Shown here in pieces: positions 35,090 to 43,538 of a stretch of DNA of 64,000 bases (position 1 is its first letter; every line of letters starts with the position of its first letter). This DNA comes from Stigmatella ashevillena. Lineage in GTDB: Bacteria; Myxococcota; Myxococcia; Myxococcales; Myxococcaceae. A program made the position numbers and the translations under genes. Under the pieces are notes generated by a model. It saw nothing but the letters and a program-made list of their open reading frames with translations. It had not been told where the DNA came from and made no database searches. The stretch is from NCBI RefSeq assembly GCF_028368975.1, contig NZ_JAQNDM010000002.1, forward strand, positions 3,048,007 to 3,112,006. The letters run 5' to 3'.

Positions 35090-36844
35090 GTGCGTCATCT
35101 TCTCCTGTCCATCCTCTGTCTCCTGAGCGTGTGTATCCCAGCCCGGGAGGCCATCGCCCAGCAGAGACAAGGCTTCCAGCTCAACCGCTACGAGCCAACG
35201 CCTCCGGGTGAAACCTCTCTCATGGTGGATGCGCCCCGGTTCGAAGCGGGCACGTTCGCGGTAGGCCTCTCCCTGAACTACGCCTACAAGCCCCTGGTGC
35301 TGGGCGCGGAGAATGAGAACGGTGAGTTCAAGACGCTTCGCGTGCTGATCGCCCACCAGCTCTTGGGGAGTCTCGACCTCGCGGGCTCATTCTGCGATTG
35401 CGCGACCTTTTCCCTCTCAATCCCTCTCGTTCTCCTGGAGCGGGGGGGCTCCGCGGCCAGCACCTTCCCCTGCGCGAGCCCCACCGGCTCCAGGGCGGCC
35501 CTTGCGATGATCCAGGCCGTTGCCCCTCTGGAGCAGGTCGCTGGCATGGCCCCCGTGAGAGGAATCAGTCCGAGCGATCCACGCCTGGGCATGATGTTTC
35601 GCCTTTATGGCAAACCCGGAAAGACCCCGTTCTTTATCAGCGCCGGAGGCTACCTGTGGATTCCCCTGCGCAAGTTCCTGGAGCGGGGGGCTGCCCATAC
35701 GGGAGACGAGGAAGCCCGCATCCTGCCCAAGCTGGTGCTGGGGGGTTATCGCCGCCGCCTCCACTGGTCGCTCACCGGTGCCTTCTTGCTCCGGCCCGAG
35801 GCGCACCTCGGCACGCTTCCGGTGCCTGATGGAAGTACCGCGGGCTCCGAGGTGCAGGTGGGTGGCAGCCTCCGCTACGTCAGCCCCGGAGGAGCGCTCG
35901 CCATGGGCCCCGAGGTGCAGCTCGGCACCCTGATCAGCCCGAAAGGCCATGCTTTCAAACCTTTCTATACGAGCCTGGAGGCATTGCTGGGCCTCCACGT
36001 TGATCTTTCCCAACGCTTGCAGTTGGGCCTTGCCGCGGGGGCGGGCCTCCTGCGGCAGCCAGGCACCCCCGACTTCCGCTTCCTGTTTCGCTTTGCTTAT
36101 CACTCGCGCCCGGCTGGGCGGATCCGGCCCGTGCCCGTGCGCGCGGTGCTTGAACAGGACCCGGACGGTGATGGTGTCCTCGGCCTGAAGGACCACTGCC
36201 CAGACACCCCGCAGGGGGAACACCCCCATCCGCTGCAACCGGGCTGTCCCGTCCCCGTCCCTGTGCCGCCCCCTGTCTCTGTCTCTGTCCCTGCTCCCGC
36301 CAGCAGCCTTGTGTCTGTCTCTATCGACAGTGCGCCCATCCCACCCGTGGGCGACCGGGATCAGGACCACATCTTCGATGACGTGGACAGCTGCCCCGAT
36401 CAGCCAGGCATTCCCAATCCGGAATCCCAAAAGCACGGATGCCCGGGTCTGGTGGAATTGAAAGAGGGCAAGCTGCTCTTCCGGGAACCCGTCGTCTTCG
36501 CCACCAACACAGACACCCTGTTGGAGGAGAGTTTTCCCCTGTTGCAGGCGATGGCCGATGTTCTTCAAGGCAGCCCGTGGATCAAGCGCGTCCGCATCGA
36601 AGGTCACACCGATGACCAAGGATTCGCGAACTTCAACACCCTCCTCTCCATCCGCCGTGCCCAAGGGGTGATGCGCTGGTTGCAGGCCCAGGGCGTCGCC
36701 CCGGAGCGCATGGAGGCAGAGGGCTACGGCGAGAGCCGTCCCATCACAAGCAACGACACCCCGCAGGGACGCGCCACGAACCGGCGCGTCGACGTCCTGA
36801 TTCTGGATCCATCCCCGGTGCAACCCGCCGAGGCAAACCCGTAA
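35090..36844 (+). CDS. OmpA-family outer membrane protein with TSP3-type linker
   Basis: 584 residues from GTG 35090, with GAGG six bases upstream. Signal peptide (about 1-23), a beta-barrel-like region (about 40-350), two calcium-binding TSP3-like stretches (DPDGDGVLGLKDHCPDTP and DRDQDHIFDDVDSCPDQPG), then a C-terminal OmpA peptidoglycan-binding domain (VRIEGHTDDQG, SIRRAQGVMRWLQ, ATNRRVDV). Between the TSP3 stretches lies a Pro/Val-Ser linker. It should tether the outer membrane to peptidoglycan. It is 26 bases upstream of the AgmC-like gene, probably one operon. Confidence 0.9.
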   Translation: MRHLLLSILCLLSVCIPAREAIAQQRQGFQLNRYEPTPPGETSLMVDAPRFEAGTFAVGLSLNYAYKPLVLGAENENGEFKTLRVLIAHQLLGSLDLAGSFCDCATFSLSIPLVLLERGGSAASTFPCASPTGSRAALAMIQAVAPLEQVAGMAPVRGISPSDPRLGMMFRLYGKPGKTPFFISAGGYLWIPLRKFLERGAAHTGDEEARILPKLVLGGYRRRLHWSLTGAFLLRPEAHLGTLPVPDGSTAGSEVQVGGSLRYVSPGGALAMGPEVQLGTLISPKGHAFKPFYTSLEALLGLHVDLSQRLQLGLAAGAGLLRQPGTPDFRFLFRFAYHSRPAGRIRPVPVRAVLEQDPDGDGVLGLKDHCPDTPQGEHPHPLQPGCPVPVPVPPPVSVSVPAPASSLVSVSIDSAPIPPVGDRDQDHIFDDVDSCPDQPGIPNPESQKHGCPGLVELKEGKLLFREPVVFATNTDTLLEESFPLLQAMADVLQGSPWIKRVRIEGHTDDQGFANFNTLLSIRRAQGVMRWLQAQGVAPERMEAEGYGESRPITSNDTPQGRATNRRVDVLILDPSPVQPAEANP

Positions 36845-36870
36845 AGCCACACCCACCTGGAGAATGTCTC

Positions 36871-39800
36871 ATGCAACGATCATGGTCACGAGATGTGAAA
36901 GCTTGGCTGTGCGCGGTCGCCCTGACAGCGGGTGGGGCTCATGCGGGTGAAGACACCGCACGCCTCTCCGGCGTTCGTCATGCCCTCATCGGGCAGGATG
37001 GAGAGCGTACGGTGAGCACGCAGGAAGTGGTCAACCACTATGCCGCGCTCGCCGCCGATGCCCCCTCGGGGAGCAGAACCCTCCGTCTGGTGGATCTGGC
37101 GATGCTCCCAGGGGTGGGCCGAGGGGATTTGCTCCTCATTCTCCAGGTCCAGGGGGCCACGCTCCATCCGCAGGCGATTCCCACCCCAGAGGGCGAAGTG
37201 CTCGAATTGGGCAGTGCAGGCCGCTACGAGTGGGTGGAGGTCACGGGGGTGGATGCAGACGGGCAGGCGCTGGAAATCCGTGGACGCGGGCCCGGCGGGG
37301 GATTGCGCTCCGCTTACTCCGCCTCGGGGCATGCCCAGGCCGTCTGGGTTCCTCAGTACCAGAAGCTGACCCTCACCCCTCGTGGCGTGCTGACGGCTCA
37401 GGATTGGAATGGCAGCACCGGTGGGGTGGTGGCCGTGGCCGCCGACACCGTGCAGTTGGATGGCACCATCACCGCCCGGGGCAAGGGCTTGCGCGGTGGC
37501 CAAGTCCGCTCCGACGGGGCCACCGTCACCGCCGAGGGAGGGGAAGGCATTCATGGCGGCTTCTCGGCGCCCGGCTCCCGTAGCGAACGCTCTGGCCGAA
37601 GCGCAGCGGCCAATGGTGGCGGACGGGGAATGGCCCCTGGCGCAGGGGGGGGAGGAGGGGCGAATGGACAGGCCCCAGGCAAGGCCTGGAGCGGGCTCGG
37701 CCTTATGGATGTCTCGACGGGTGATCTGGAAACGGCCTGGCGGCTCGATCCTGCCGTCGAGTCCTCTCCAGGGTTCTTCGCGGATGCCGCGGGAGGTGGG
37801 CGCGGCGGCTACGGATGCAGCACGGCCCTGGAGGACCCGCTGGCGACGGCCCCCGGCAATGCCCTCTGGGGTTGTAGTCACCGCGCCGATGCCGGGGGAC
37901 TGGGCGGCAGGCCCGTTCCAGGAGACGCCCTGGAGCGGCTGTTCTTCGGCGGCGGAGGCGGCGCCGGCCATGCAACCGGTGCCAGCACAGGCTCGGGCGG
38001 CCATGGTGGAGGGCTGGTGTTCATCCTGTCGCGGAAGCTCCAGGGCGCGGGGCACATTGAGGCAGATGGTGCCTCGGGAGGCTCCACGTGGCAGGAGGGC
38101 CACATCGCCGGTCCGGGAGGGGGCGGTGGCGGCGGCACGGTCGTGATCATGACCGTGGAGGACTCTTCCAGCATTCAAGTGTCCGCCTCTGGCGGAAGCG
38201 GCGGCGTGCATCACGCGCCGCAAGACTCTCACGAGGGCGCAGGCGGAGGCGGTGGGGGGGGAGGTGGATTCGTGGCGCAGGGGGGCCTCAGGCAGGCAGC
38301 CCATCCGGTGATGGCAGGAGGCCGGGCGGGCAGCACCACGCTGCCTCACTTCAGCACCATGCCGTTCAATGGGGCCACTTCCGGCGGAGAGGGGGTGCTC
38401 ATGCAGCTCCCGGCCTTTGGACCTGAGTTCCCCGCCCCCGTGTTCGACGTCGATCTCCAGGTGAAGCTGGAGCAGGGTGAGCCCCTGCAGCCCAGCTACT
38501 CCACCCTCTCCGTCCATGCCCTGGTCTCCAACCTCGGCCCCGATCTGGCGGAAAACGCGAAGGTGCAGATCCAAATGCCCGAGAACCTTCCCGGGCAGCT
38601 CGCCGGCTGCGACTGCTCTTGCAGCACCGTGGGCACCACTGTCGAGTGCACCCTGCCCAGACTTGCCTCTGGCGATACGGCTTTCATCGAAATCGAGCTC
38701 ACCTTGCTCCCGGGACTGTCCGAGCCACCGGCGATCACCGCCACCGTCTCGGGAGGTGGATTCGACGCCTCAGGTGACAACAATCAAGCGGTGCTCACGG
38801 TGGATTTCAACGGCTGGGTCCATCTGGCGGGAGGCAGTTGCGCAAGCACTGGCACTCATGGGGCCAGCCTGGGAGCACTGGGACTGCTCGTGCCCTTGCT
38901 GCGAAGAAGGAGGCAGCAGCGTCGGCCGCAGCCCTCAGGAACGAATTGCATGGACCCTCGCATTGCGTTTCTAGCAATGCTCTTGTGCGCCCTGCACGTG
39001 CTGGCCGCGCCCGACAACGTCTTGTTGGGCACCGGCCGGGACGGGGGGTTCGTCGCGTCCTCGGCCAACCCGATCATCGACCTCTATGTCCTGGTGACGG
39101 CGCCAAGCAACGGCACGGTGACCAACGACACCACGCCCACGTACGCTGGCACAGCGAAGCTCGGCAGCATCGTCACCGTCCTCGTGAATGGCACCCCCGT
39201 GGGCACCACCATCGCGGGTGCCGGCGCCAGTTGGACCTTCACCCCCACCACGCCGTTACCGGATGGCGCTTACACGGTGAACGCCACGGCCGCGGATGCG
39301 GATGGCAATACCAGCCCCTCCTCCAATGCCAACACCTTCATTGTGGATGACACCGCCCCAGAGGCCCCGGTGGTGACGACGCCCGCGAATGGTTCGCTCA
39401 TCAACAACGCCACGCCAACCTATAGCGGCACAGGAGAGCCGGGCTGCACCATCAACATCATTGTGGATGGCACGTCCGTAGGTACCACTACCGCCAACGC
39501 CAGTGGCACGTGGAGCTTCACCCCCACCGTGCCACTGACGGACGGCTCTCACACCATCAGGGCTACCGCTACCGATGCAGCGGGCAACATCAGCCCCTCC
39601 TCCAATACCAACGCCTTCATCGTGGGTCCCACCGCCCCGGCAGCCCCAGTGGTGACAACGCCTGTCAATGGCTCGACCACCAACGACACTGCGCCGACGT
39701 ACAGTGGCACGGCTGTGCCGGGCAGCACCGTCAATGTCATCGTGGATGGGATGCCCGTGGGCATGGCCATCGCGAATGCCAGCGGCAACTGGGCCTTCAC

Positions 39801-41103
39801 GCCCACCGCGCCGCTGGCCGACGGTCCGCATACGGTCCGGGCCACTGCCACAGATGCGGCGGGCAACACCAGCCCCTCTTCCAATACCAACACCTTCATT
39901 GTGGATGACACTGCCCCGGCGGCCCCGGTGGTGGCGACGCCCGCGAATGGTTCGCTCATCAACGACGCCACGCCAACCTATAGCGGCACGGGTGAGCCAG
40001 GCTGCACCATCAACGTCATTGTGGATGGCACGTCCGTAGGTACCACTACCACCAGCGCCAGTGGCACGTGGAGCTTCACCCCCACCGTGCCACTGACGGA
40101 CGGCTCTCACACCATCAGGGCTACCGCTACCGATGCAGCGGGCAACACCAGCCCCTCCTCCAATACCAACACCTTCATCGTGGGTCCCACCGCCCCGGCG
40201 GCCCCAGTGGTGACAACGCCTGCGAACGGTGCGCTCCTCAACGACGCCACGCCCACCATCACGGGTACCGCCGAGCCCGGAAGCACCGTGACGGTCATCA
40301 TCGACGGCACGGTGGTAGGCACCGCCCCGGTGGATGCAAGCGGCAACTGGACCTACACCCCCACCACGCAGCTGCCCGAGGGCGTGCACACGGTGAGCGC
40401 CACGGCCACGGATGCGGCGGGCAACACCAGCCCCTCCTCCAATACCAAAACCTTCACGGTGGATGCCACGGAGCTCGACACCTTCATCGTCAGCGCCCCG
40501 CCCCTGCAATCCAACTCATCCCTGGCGTCCTTCACCTTCAGTTCCTCCCCCCAGGGAGCCAGTTACGAATGCACCCTCGATGGTGCCGCGTTCGCGCCCT
40601 GCGCCACTCCCCTGACGCTCATGGGATTGGCCGAGGGAGACCACCTCTTGCTCGTCCGTGCTCGCAGTGGCGATGGAACCGTGGATGGCACTCCCGCAAG
40701 CCATGCGTGGACCGTTGATCTGACACCCCCCCCCACCCCAACGGTGGCTTCCCCTTGCGAAGGCGAGTTCCTGGACTCAGCCACTCCCACGTTCGCCGGC
40801 ACGGCCCAGCCCGGCAGCAGGGTGACCCTCTCCATTGGCTGCACGGCCATCGGCACCACCACCACCGATGACCAAGGCCACTGGACACTCACCCCAGAGC
40901 CCCCTCTGTCCGAGGGCAACTATCTGCTCACAGCCACCGCCAGCGACACAGGAGGCACCAGCCTCAGCTCTCCAGGCCGCCGCTTCACGGTTGATACCTC
41001 CCACCCCGGCCAGGGCTGCGCCTCCAGCGGGAACCTCCCCTCGCTGATGGCCATGGCCTGGGTGCTCGGGGCGGCCCTCCGTCGGCGCGCAGCCCGTGAC
41101 TAG
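36871..41103 (+). CDS. AgmC-like surface protein; two MYXO-CTERM proteins joined in frame
   Basis: 1410 residues. Part 1: signal peptide (about 1-25), a beta-rich region, a Gly-rich region (about 235-525; GGGGGAGHATG, GGGGGGGGGG), a DUF11-like beta domain (about 540-645), then a complete MYXO-CTERM tail: Cys657, a short hydrophobic helix and RRRR. Part 2 begins at Met694 (ATG 38950), which heads a second signal peptide (FLAMLLCALHVLAA). It continues through five 93-residue Ig-like repeats and a degenerate domain and ends with a second MYXO-CTERM tail (GCASSG, helix, RRR). No stop codon separates the parts. The stop overlaps gshA's stop in CTAG. AgmC in M. xanthus is linked to gliding, but the role here is inference. 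Confidence 0.85.
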   Translation: MQRSWSRDVKAWLCAVALTAGGAHAGEDTARLSGVRHALIGQDGERTVSTQEVVNHYAALAADAPSGSRTLRLVDLAMLPGVGRGDLLLILQVQGATLHPQAIPTPEGEVLELGSAGRYEWVEVTGVDADGQALEIRGRGPGGGLRSAYSASGHAQAVWVPQYQKLTLTPRGVLTAQDWNGSTGGVVAVAADTVQLDGTITARGKGLRGGQVRSDGATVTAEGGEGIHGGFSAPGSRSERSGRSAAANGGGRGMAPGAGGGGGANGQAPGKAWSGLGLMDVSTGDLETAWRLDPAVESSPGFFADAAGGGRGGYGCSTALEDPLATAPGNALWGCSHRADAGGLGGRPVPGDALERLFFGGGGGAGHATGASTGSGGHGGGLVFILSRKLQGAGHIEADGASGGSTWQEGHIAGPGGGGGGGTVVIMTVEDSSSIQVSASGGSGGVHHAPQDSHEGAGGGGGGGGGFVAQGGLRQAAHPVMAGGRAGSTTLPHFSTMPFNGATSGGEGVLMQLPAFGPEFPAPVFDVDLQVKLEQGEPLQPSYSTLSVHALVSNLGPDLAENAKVQIQMPENLPGQLAGCDCSCSTVGTTVECTLPRLASGDTAFIEIELTLLPGLSEPPAITATVSGGGFDASGDNNQAVLTVDFNGWVHLAGGSCASTGTHGASLGALGLLVPLLRRRRQQRRPQPSGTNCMDPRIAFLAMLLCALHVLAAPDNVLLGTGRDGGFVASSANPIIDLYVLVTAPSNGTVTNDTTPTYAGTAKLGSIVTVLVNGTPVGTTIAGAGASWTFTPTTPLPDGAYTVNATAADADGNTSPSSNANTFIVDDTAPEAPVVTTPANGSLINNATPTYSGTGEPGCTINIIVDGTSVGTTTANASGTWSFTPTVPLTDGSHTIRATATDAAGNISPSSNTNAFIVGPTAPAAPVVTTPVNGSTTNDTAPTYSGTAVPGSTVNVIVDGMPVGMAIANASGNWAFTPTAPLADGPHTVRATATDAAGNTSPSSNTNTFIVDDTAPAAPVVATPANGSLINDATPTYSGTGEPGCTINVIVDGTSVGTTTTSASGTWSFTPTVPLTDGSHTIRATATDAAGNTSPSSNTNTFIVGPTAPAAPVVTTPANGALLNDATPTITGTAEPGSTVTVIIDGTVVGTAPVDASGNWTYTPTTQLPEGVHTVSATATDAAGNTSPSSNTKTFTVDATELDTFIVSAPPLQSNSSLASFTFSSSPQGASYECTLDGAAFAPCATPLTLMGLAEGDHLLLVRARSGDGTVDGTPASHAWTVDLTPPPTPTVASPCEGEFLDSATPTFAGTAQPGSRVTLSIGCTAIGTTTTDDQGHWTLTPEPPLSEGNYLLTATASDTGGTSLSSPGRRFTVDTSHPGQGCASSGNLPSLMAMAWVLGAALRRRAARD
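39085..40479 (+). repeat. Five 279-bp coding repeats (bacterial Ig-like domains)
   Basis: Units begin at 39085, 39364, 39643, 39922 and 40201, with an exact period of 279 bases (93 residues; APVVTTPANGS, ATPTYSGTGEPG, GTWSFTP, ATATDAAGN). Units 2 and 4 are nearly identical in DNA, more alike than neighbouring units, suggesting recent gene conversion or a two-unit duplication. A more divergent Ig-like unit lies at about 40739-41010. Confidence 0.92.
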
Positions 41104-42440
41104 AGCGTGAAGCGCGACAGCAGCGCCTCGGGCCGGGGGTCCTTCTCCCAGGCCTCCAGCACCGCGACCGCGGGCGAACGGCCCGAGGCGGCCACCTGCG
41201 CCAGCGGCTCCAGCAACGGCGCATCCTGGGGGTCCAAGCGCTGCAATCCCCGGCGCGCGATCGCCACCATCTCCGCCGCGAGCCGGTGCAACTCCTGACC
41301 GTTCAAGCGCCCGCCCAACCCCTGCTGGCGCGCCGTCTCGTGGAAGGCCCGGTGCTCGGCGAGGGTCAGCTTCGGCAGCAGCCGCTCGGCCTCCTCCAGT
41401 GCCCCCGCGTCGTACAGCAGCCCTCGCCACAGCGCGCCCAGGGCTCCGGTCATCTCCGCCGAGGCGCAATCGGCCCCGCGCACCTCGATGACCTTCTTGA
41501 GGCGCACCTCGGGAAAGAGCGTGGACAGGTGGTCGGTCCAATCCCCCATGTCCGGAGGCTGGCCTTCGAAGCCTTCCTTCAGGAGCTGGCGGAAGGAGAG
41601 CTTCGGGTAGAGGTACTGCCCCCGCCGGCGCAGGAAGAGCAGCGGCGCGTCCAGCGCCCACTCCACATAGGCCCGGTAGGAGAAGGAGCCATCGAAGAAG
41701 GCCGGCAGGTACCCACAGCGGGTGGGGTCCACCTCGTCCCAAACGCGGCTGCGGTAGGACTGCCACCCCGAGGGCTTGCCCTCCAGGAGCGGACTGTTGG
41801 CGTAGAGCGCCACCATCAAGGGCGACAGCCGGGCCACCAGCACGGTCTTGCGCACACAGTCCGCCTCATCCGCCCAGTCGAAGGAGGCCTGCCCCGTGGA
41901 GGTCATCAACATCATGTTCAGCGCCAGCCGGCCTCGCTCCGGCAGGGTGCGCCGCATCATCTTGTAGCGCGTCTTGGGCATCCACGGCATGTCCGCCGTC
42001 GCGCTGACAGGCCGGTACCCCAGCGCCACCAGCTGCAACCCCAGGGGGCCCGCGGCGGCCTTCGCCTCGGCCAGGTGCCTCAAGTTCTCCGCGTGGGCCT
42101 CGCGCGCGGTGTGGAACGGGCTGCCGGACAGCTCGAGCTGGCCCCCGGGCTCCAGGGACACCGTCTCGATGCCCCGCTGGAGGGCGATGACCGGCGACTC
42201 CGGCGTCTCCCGGAACAGGTCATAGCCTCCCGCGGCCCCCATCTTCTCCAGCAGGGCGCCGATTCCGGACGGACCCTCGTAGGGGACGGGACGCGCGGAA
42301 TCCACCGGGTAGACGAACTTCTCATGCTCGAGCCCCAGCAAGTGCCCGGTCCGGGGTTTCTCCGCGGCCCGGAAGCCCTCTAGGAGCATGTCGATGGAAG
42401 CAATGGGTTCGGGGGCCGCGCGTTTGAGATCCAGGGACAT
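41100..42440 (-). CDS. gshA: Glutamate-cysteine ligase
   Basis: 446-residue GCS2-type ligase that makes gamma-glutamylcysteine, the first step of glutathione synthesis. Family features are GLEHEKFVY (ATP/metal Glu), IETVSLEPGGQLELSG, TSTGQASFDW and the RPIxEVRG-like VIEVRGADC. No partner gshB is visible in the window. Its TAG stop shares CTAG with the stop of the convergent AgmC-like gene, and it is divergent from an EI24-type gene (47-base gap). Confidence 0.93.
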   Translation of the reverse strand: MSLDLKRAAPEPIASIDMLLEGFRAAEKPRTGHLLGLEHEKFVYPVDSARPVPYEGPSGIGALLEKMGAAGGYDLFRETPESPVIALQRGIETVSLEPGGQLELSGSPFHTAREAHAENLRHLAEAKAAAGPLGLQLVALGYRPVSATADMPWMPKTRYKMMRRTLPERGRLALNMMLMTSTGQASFDWADEADCVRKTVLVARLSPLMVALYANSPLLEGKPSGWQSYRSRVWDEVDPTRCGYLPAFFDGSFSYRAYVEWALDAPLLFLRRRGQYLYPKLSFRQLLKEGFEGQPPDMGDWTDHLSTLFPEVRLKKVIEVRGADCASAEMTGALGALWRGLLYDAGALEEAERLLPKLTLAEHRAFHETARQQGLGGRLNGQELHRLAAEMVAIARRGLQRLDPQDAPLLEPLAQVAASGRSPAVAVLEAWEKDPRPEALLSRFTL

Positions 42441-42487
42441 GGCGGCGCCTATATAACGATGATTGACCCTGTCGCTCTCAATTGCGC

Positions 42488-43303
42488 ATGGTGCCCCCGA
42501 TGAATCCCTCCCCCCCTACCCCTCACCTGCCTCCCAGGTCCGGCCTCTCGGACTTTGTCCAAGGCTTGTCATTGCTGGGCCGTGCCCTGGGACTCATCTT
42601 CCGCGCCCCCAAGCTCCTGCTGCTGTCGGCGCTGTGCGCCCTCGTCACCCTGGTGAGCCTGGTGGCCCTGCTGGCCCTCGCCGGGCACTACACGCCGCAG
42701 CTCGTCAGCCACTTCTTCCCCCGCCCGGAGGCCTGGTACGGGCAGGCGCTCTGGTACCTGGTCCTGGTCCTCACCTTCGTGGTGTTCATGGTGGTGGGGG
42801 CCAATACCCTCCCCCCCCTGCTGCTGGCCCCCCTCCAGGACCCGCTCTCCGAGACCACCGAGGAGCTGTGCGGCGGCTACACGTCCCCGCCCTTCACCCT
42901 GGGCGCCTTCTTCCGGGGGCTGACGACTGGGGTCATCCATACCCTGGCCCGCGTCTTCTTCCTGCTCCTGGGGTTGGGGGTGCTGCTGCCCCTGCACCTG
43001 ATCCCCGGGGTGGGCAGCGTGCTGTGGACGGTGCTGGGCAGCCTGTGGACGATGACCTGGATGGCCGGCGAGCACCTGGCCTCGCCCATGACGCGTCACC
43101 TGTACCCCTTCTCCGAGGTGCGCCGGATGCTCCGCGAGCGGCGCGCCCTGTGCCTGGGCTTCGGGGCGGGCATCTACCTGATGCTCTGGGTTCCGGTCCT
43201 GAACACTTTTTTCCTCCCGGTGGCGGTGGTCGCTGGGACCCTCCTGTACCGAGGGCTGATCGCCGCCGGGAGCCTGCCTCCCCCGGCCCCCCCAGCGCCT
43301 TGA
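42488..43303 (+). CDS. EI24/CysZ-like membrane protein
   Basis: About 271 residues. Starts are ATG 42488 or 42500 (the latter gives MNPSPPTPHLPP); no clear ribosome site decides. Four to six hydrophobic helices follow the EI24 pattern (FVQGLSLLGRALGLIFRAPKLLLLSALCAL; HLIPGVGSVLWTVLGSLWTMTW; LCLGFGAGIYLMLWVPVLNTFFLPVAVVAGTLL). The family includes the sulfate-related CysZ, but transport activity is not shown by motif here. Proline-rich ends. Confidence 0.82.
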   Translation: MVPPMNPSPPTPHLPPRSGLSDFVQGLSLLGRALGLIFRAPKLLLLSALCALVTLVSLVALLALAGHYTPQLVSHFFPRPEAWYGQALWYLVLVLTFVVFMVVGANTLPPLLLAPLQDPLSETTEELCGGYTSPPFTLGAFFRGLTTGVIHTLARVFFLLLGLGVLLPLHLIPGVGSVLWTVLGSLWTMTWMAGEHLASPMTRHLYPFSEVRRMLRERRALCLGFGAGIYLMLWVPVLNTFFLPVAVVAGTLLYRGLIAAGSLPPPAPPAP

Positions 43304-43369
43304 AATAAACACCCGCTCCAACTGTCTTCGCCCTGGGAGCCCCCGGGGCGCGGGAACGCATTGCTTTCC

Positions 43370-43381
43370 AGGAACGTTCCT
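43370..43381. promoter_or_regulatory. Perfect 12-bp palindrome upstream of ctpA
   Basis: AGGAACGTTCCT is a perfect inverted repeat in the 235-base gap before the S41 protease gene. It could be an operator for a dimeric regulator; no partner regulator is identified. Confidence 0.4.
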
Positions 43382-43405
43382 CAACGACGTAGAGGAGAGG
43401 ACGCC

Positions 43406-43534
43406 TTGAAGCACCTGAAGACCGTGATTAGGCTTGCCCGGTTGCTCACTGCCCGCTGCGTCCTCAACAACCACCCGAATTCAAAGAGCTTTTCACGCAG
43501 CACCCCGGGGTGCCCGCCACCCCAGCTTGGATGA
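43406..43534 (+). CDS. Candidate 42-residue upstream ORF before the S41 protease
   Basis: TTG 43406 has a strong ribosome site (AGGAGAGG, 43393-43400, 5 bases before) and opens a frame of 42 codons ending TGA at 43532-43534. That is 4 bases before the S41 gene's ATG, which lacks a good ribosome site of its own. The peptide (MKHLKTVIRLARLLTARCV...) is basic then proline-rich. It may be a leader peptide used for translational coupling; it could also be chance. Confidence 0.35.
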   Translation: MKHLKTVIRLARLLTARCVLNNHPNSKSFSRSTPGCPPPQLG

Positions 43535-43538
43535 ACCA

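Noticed and set aside
39085-40479. Regular 279-bp repeats as a possible CRISPR or intergenic array
   Set aside because: The repeats are contiguous, in frame and encode Ig-like domains; there are no spacers or cas genes.
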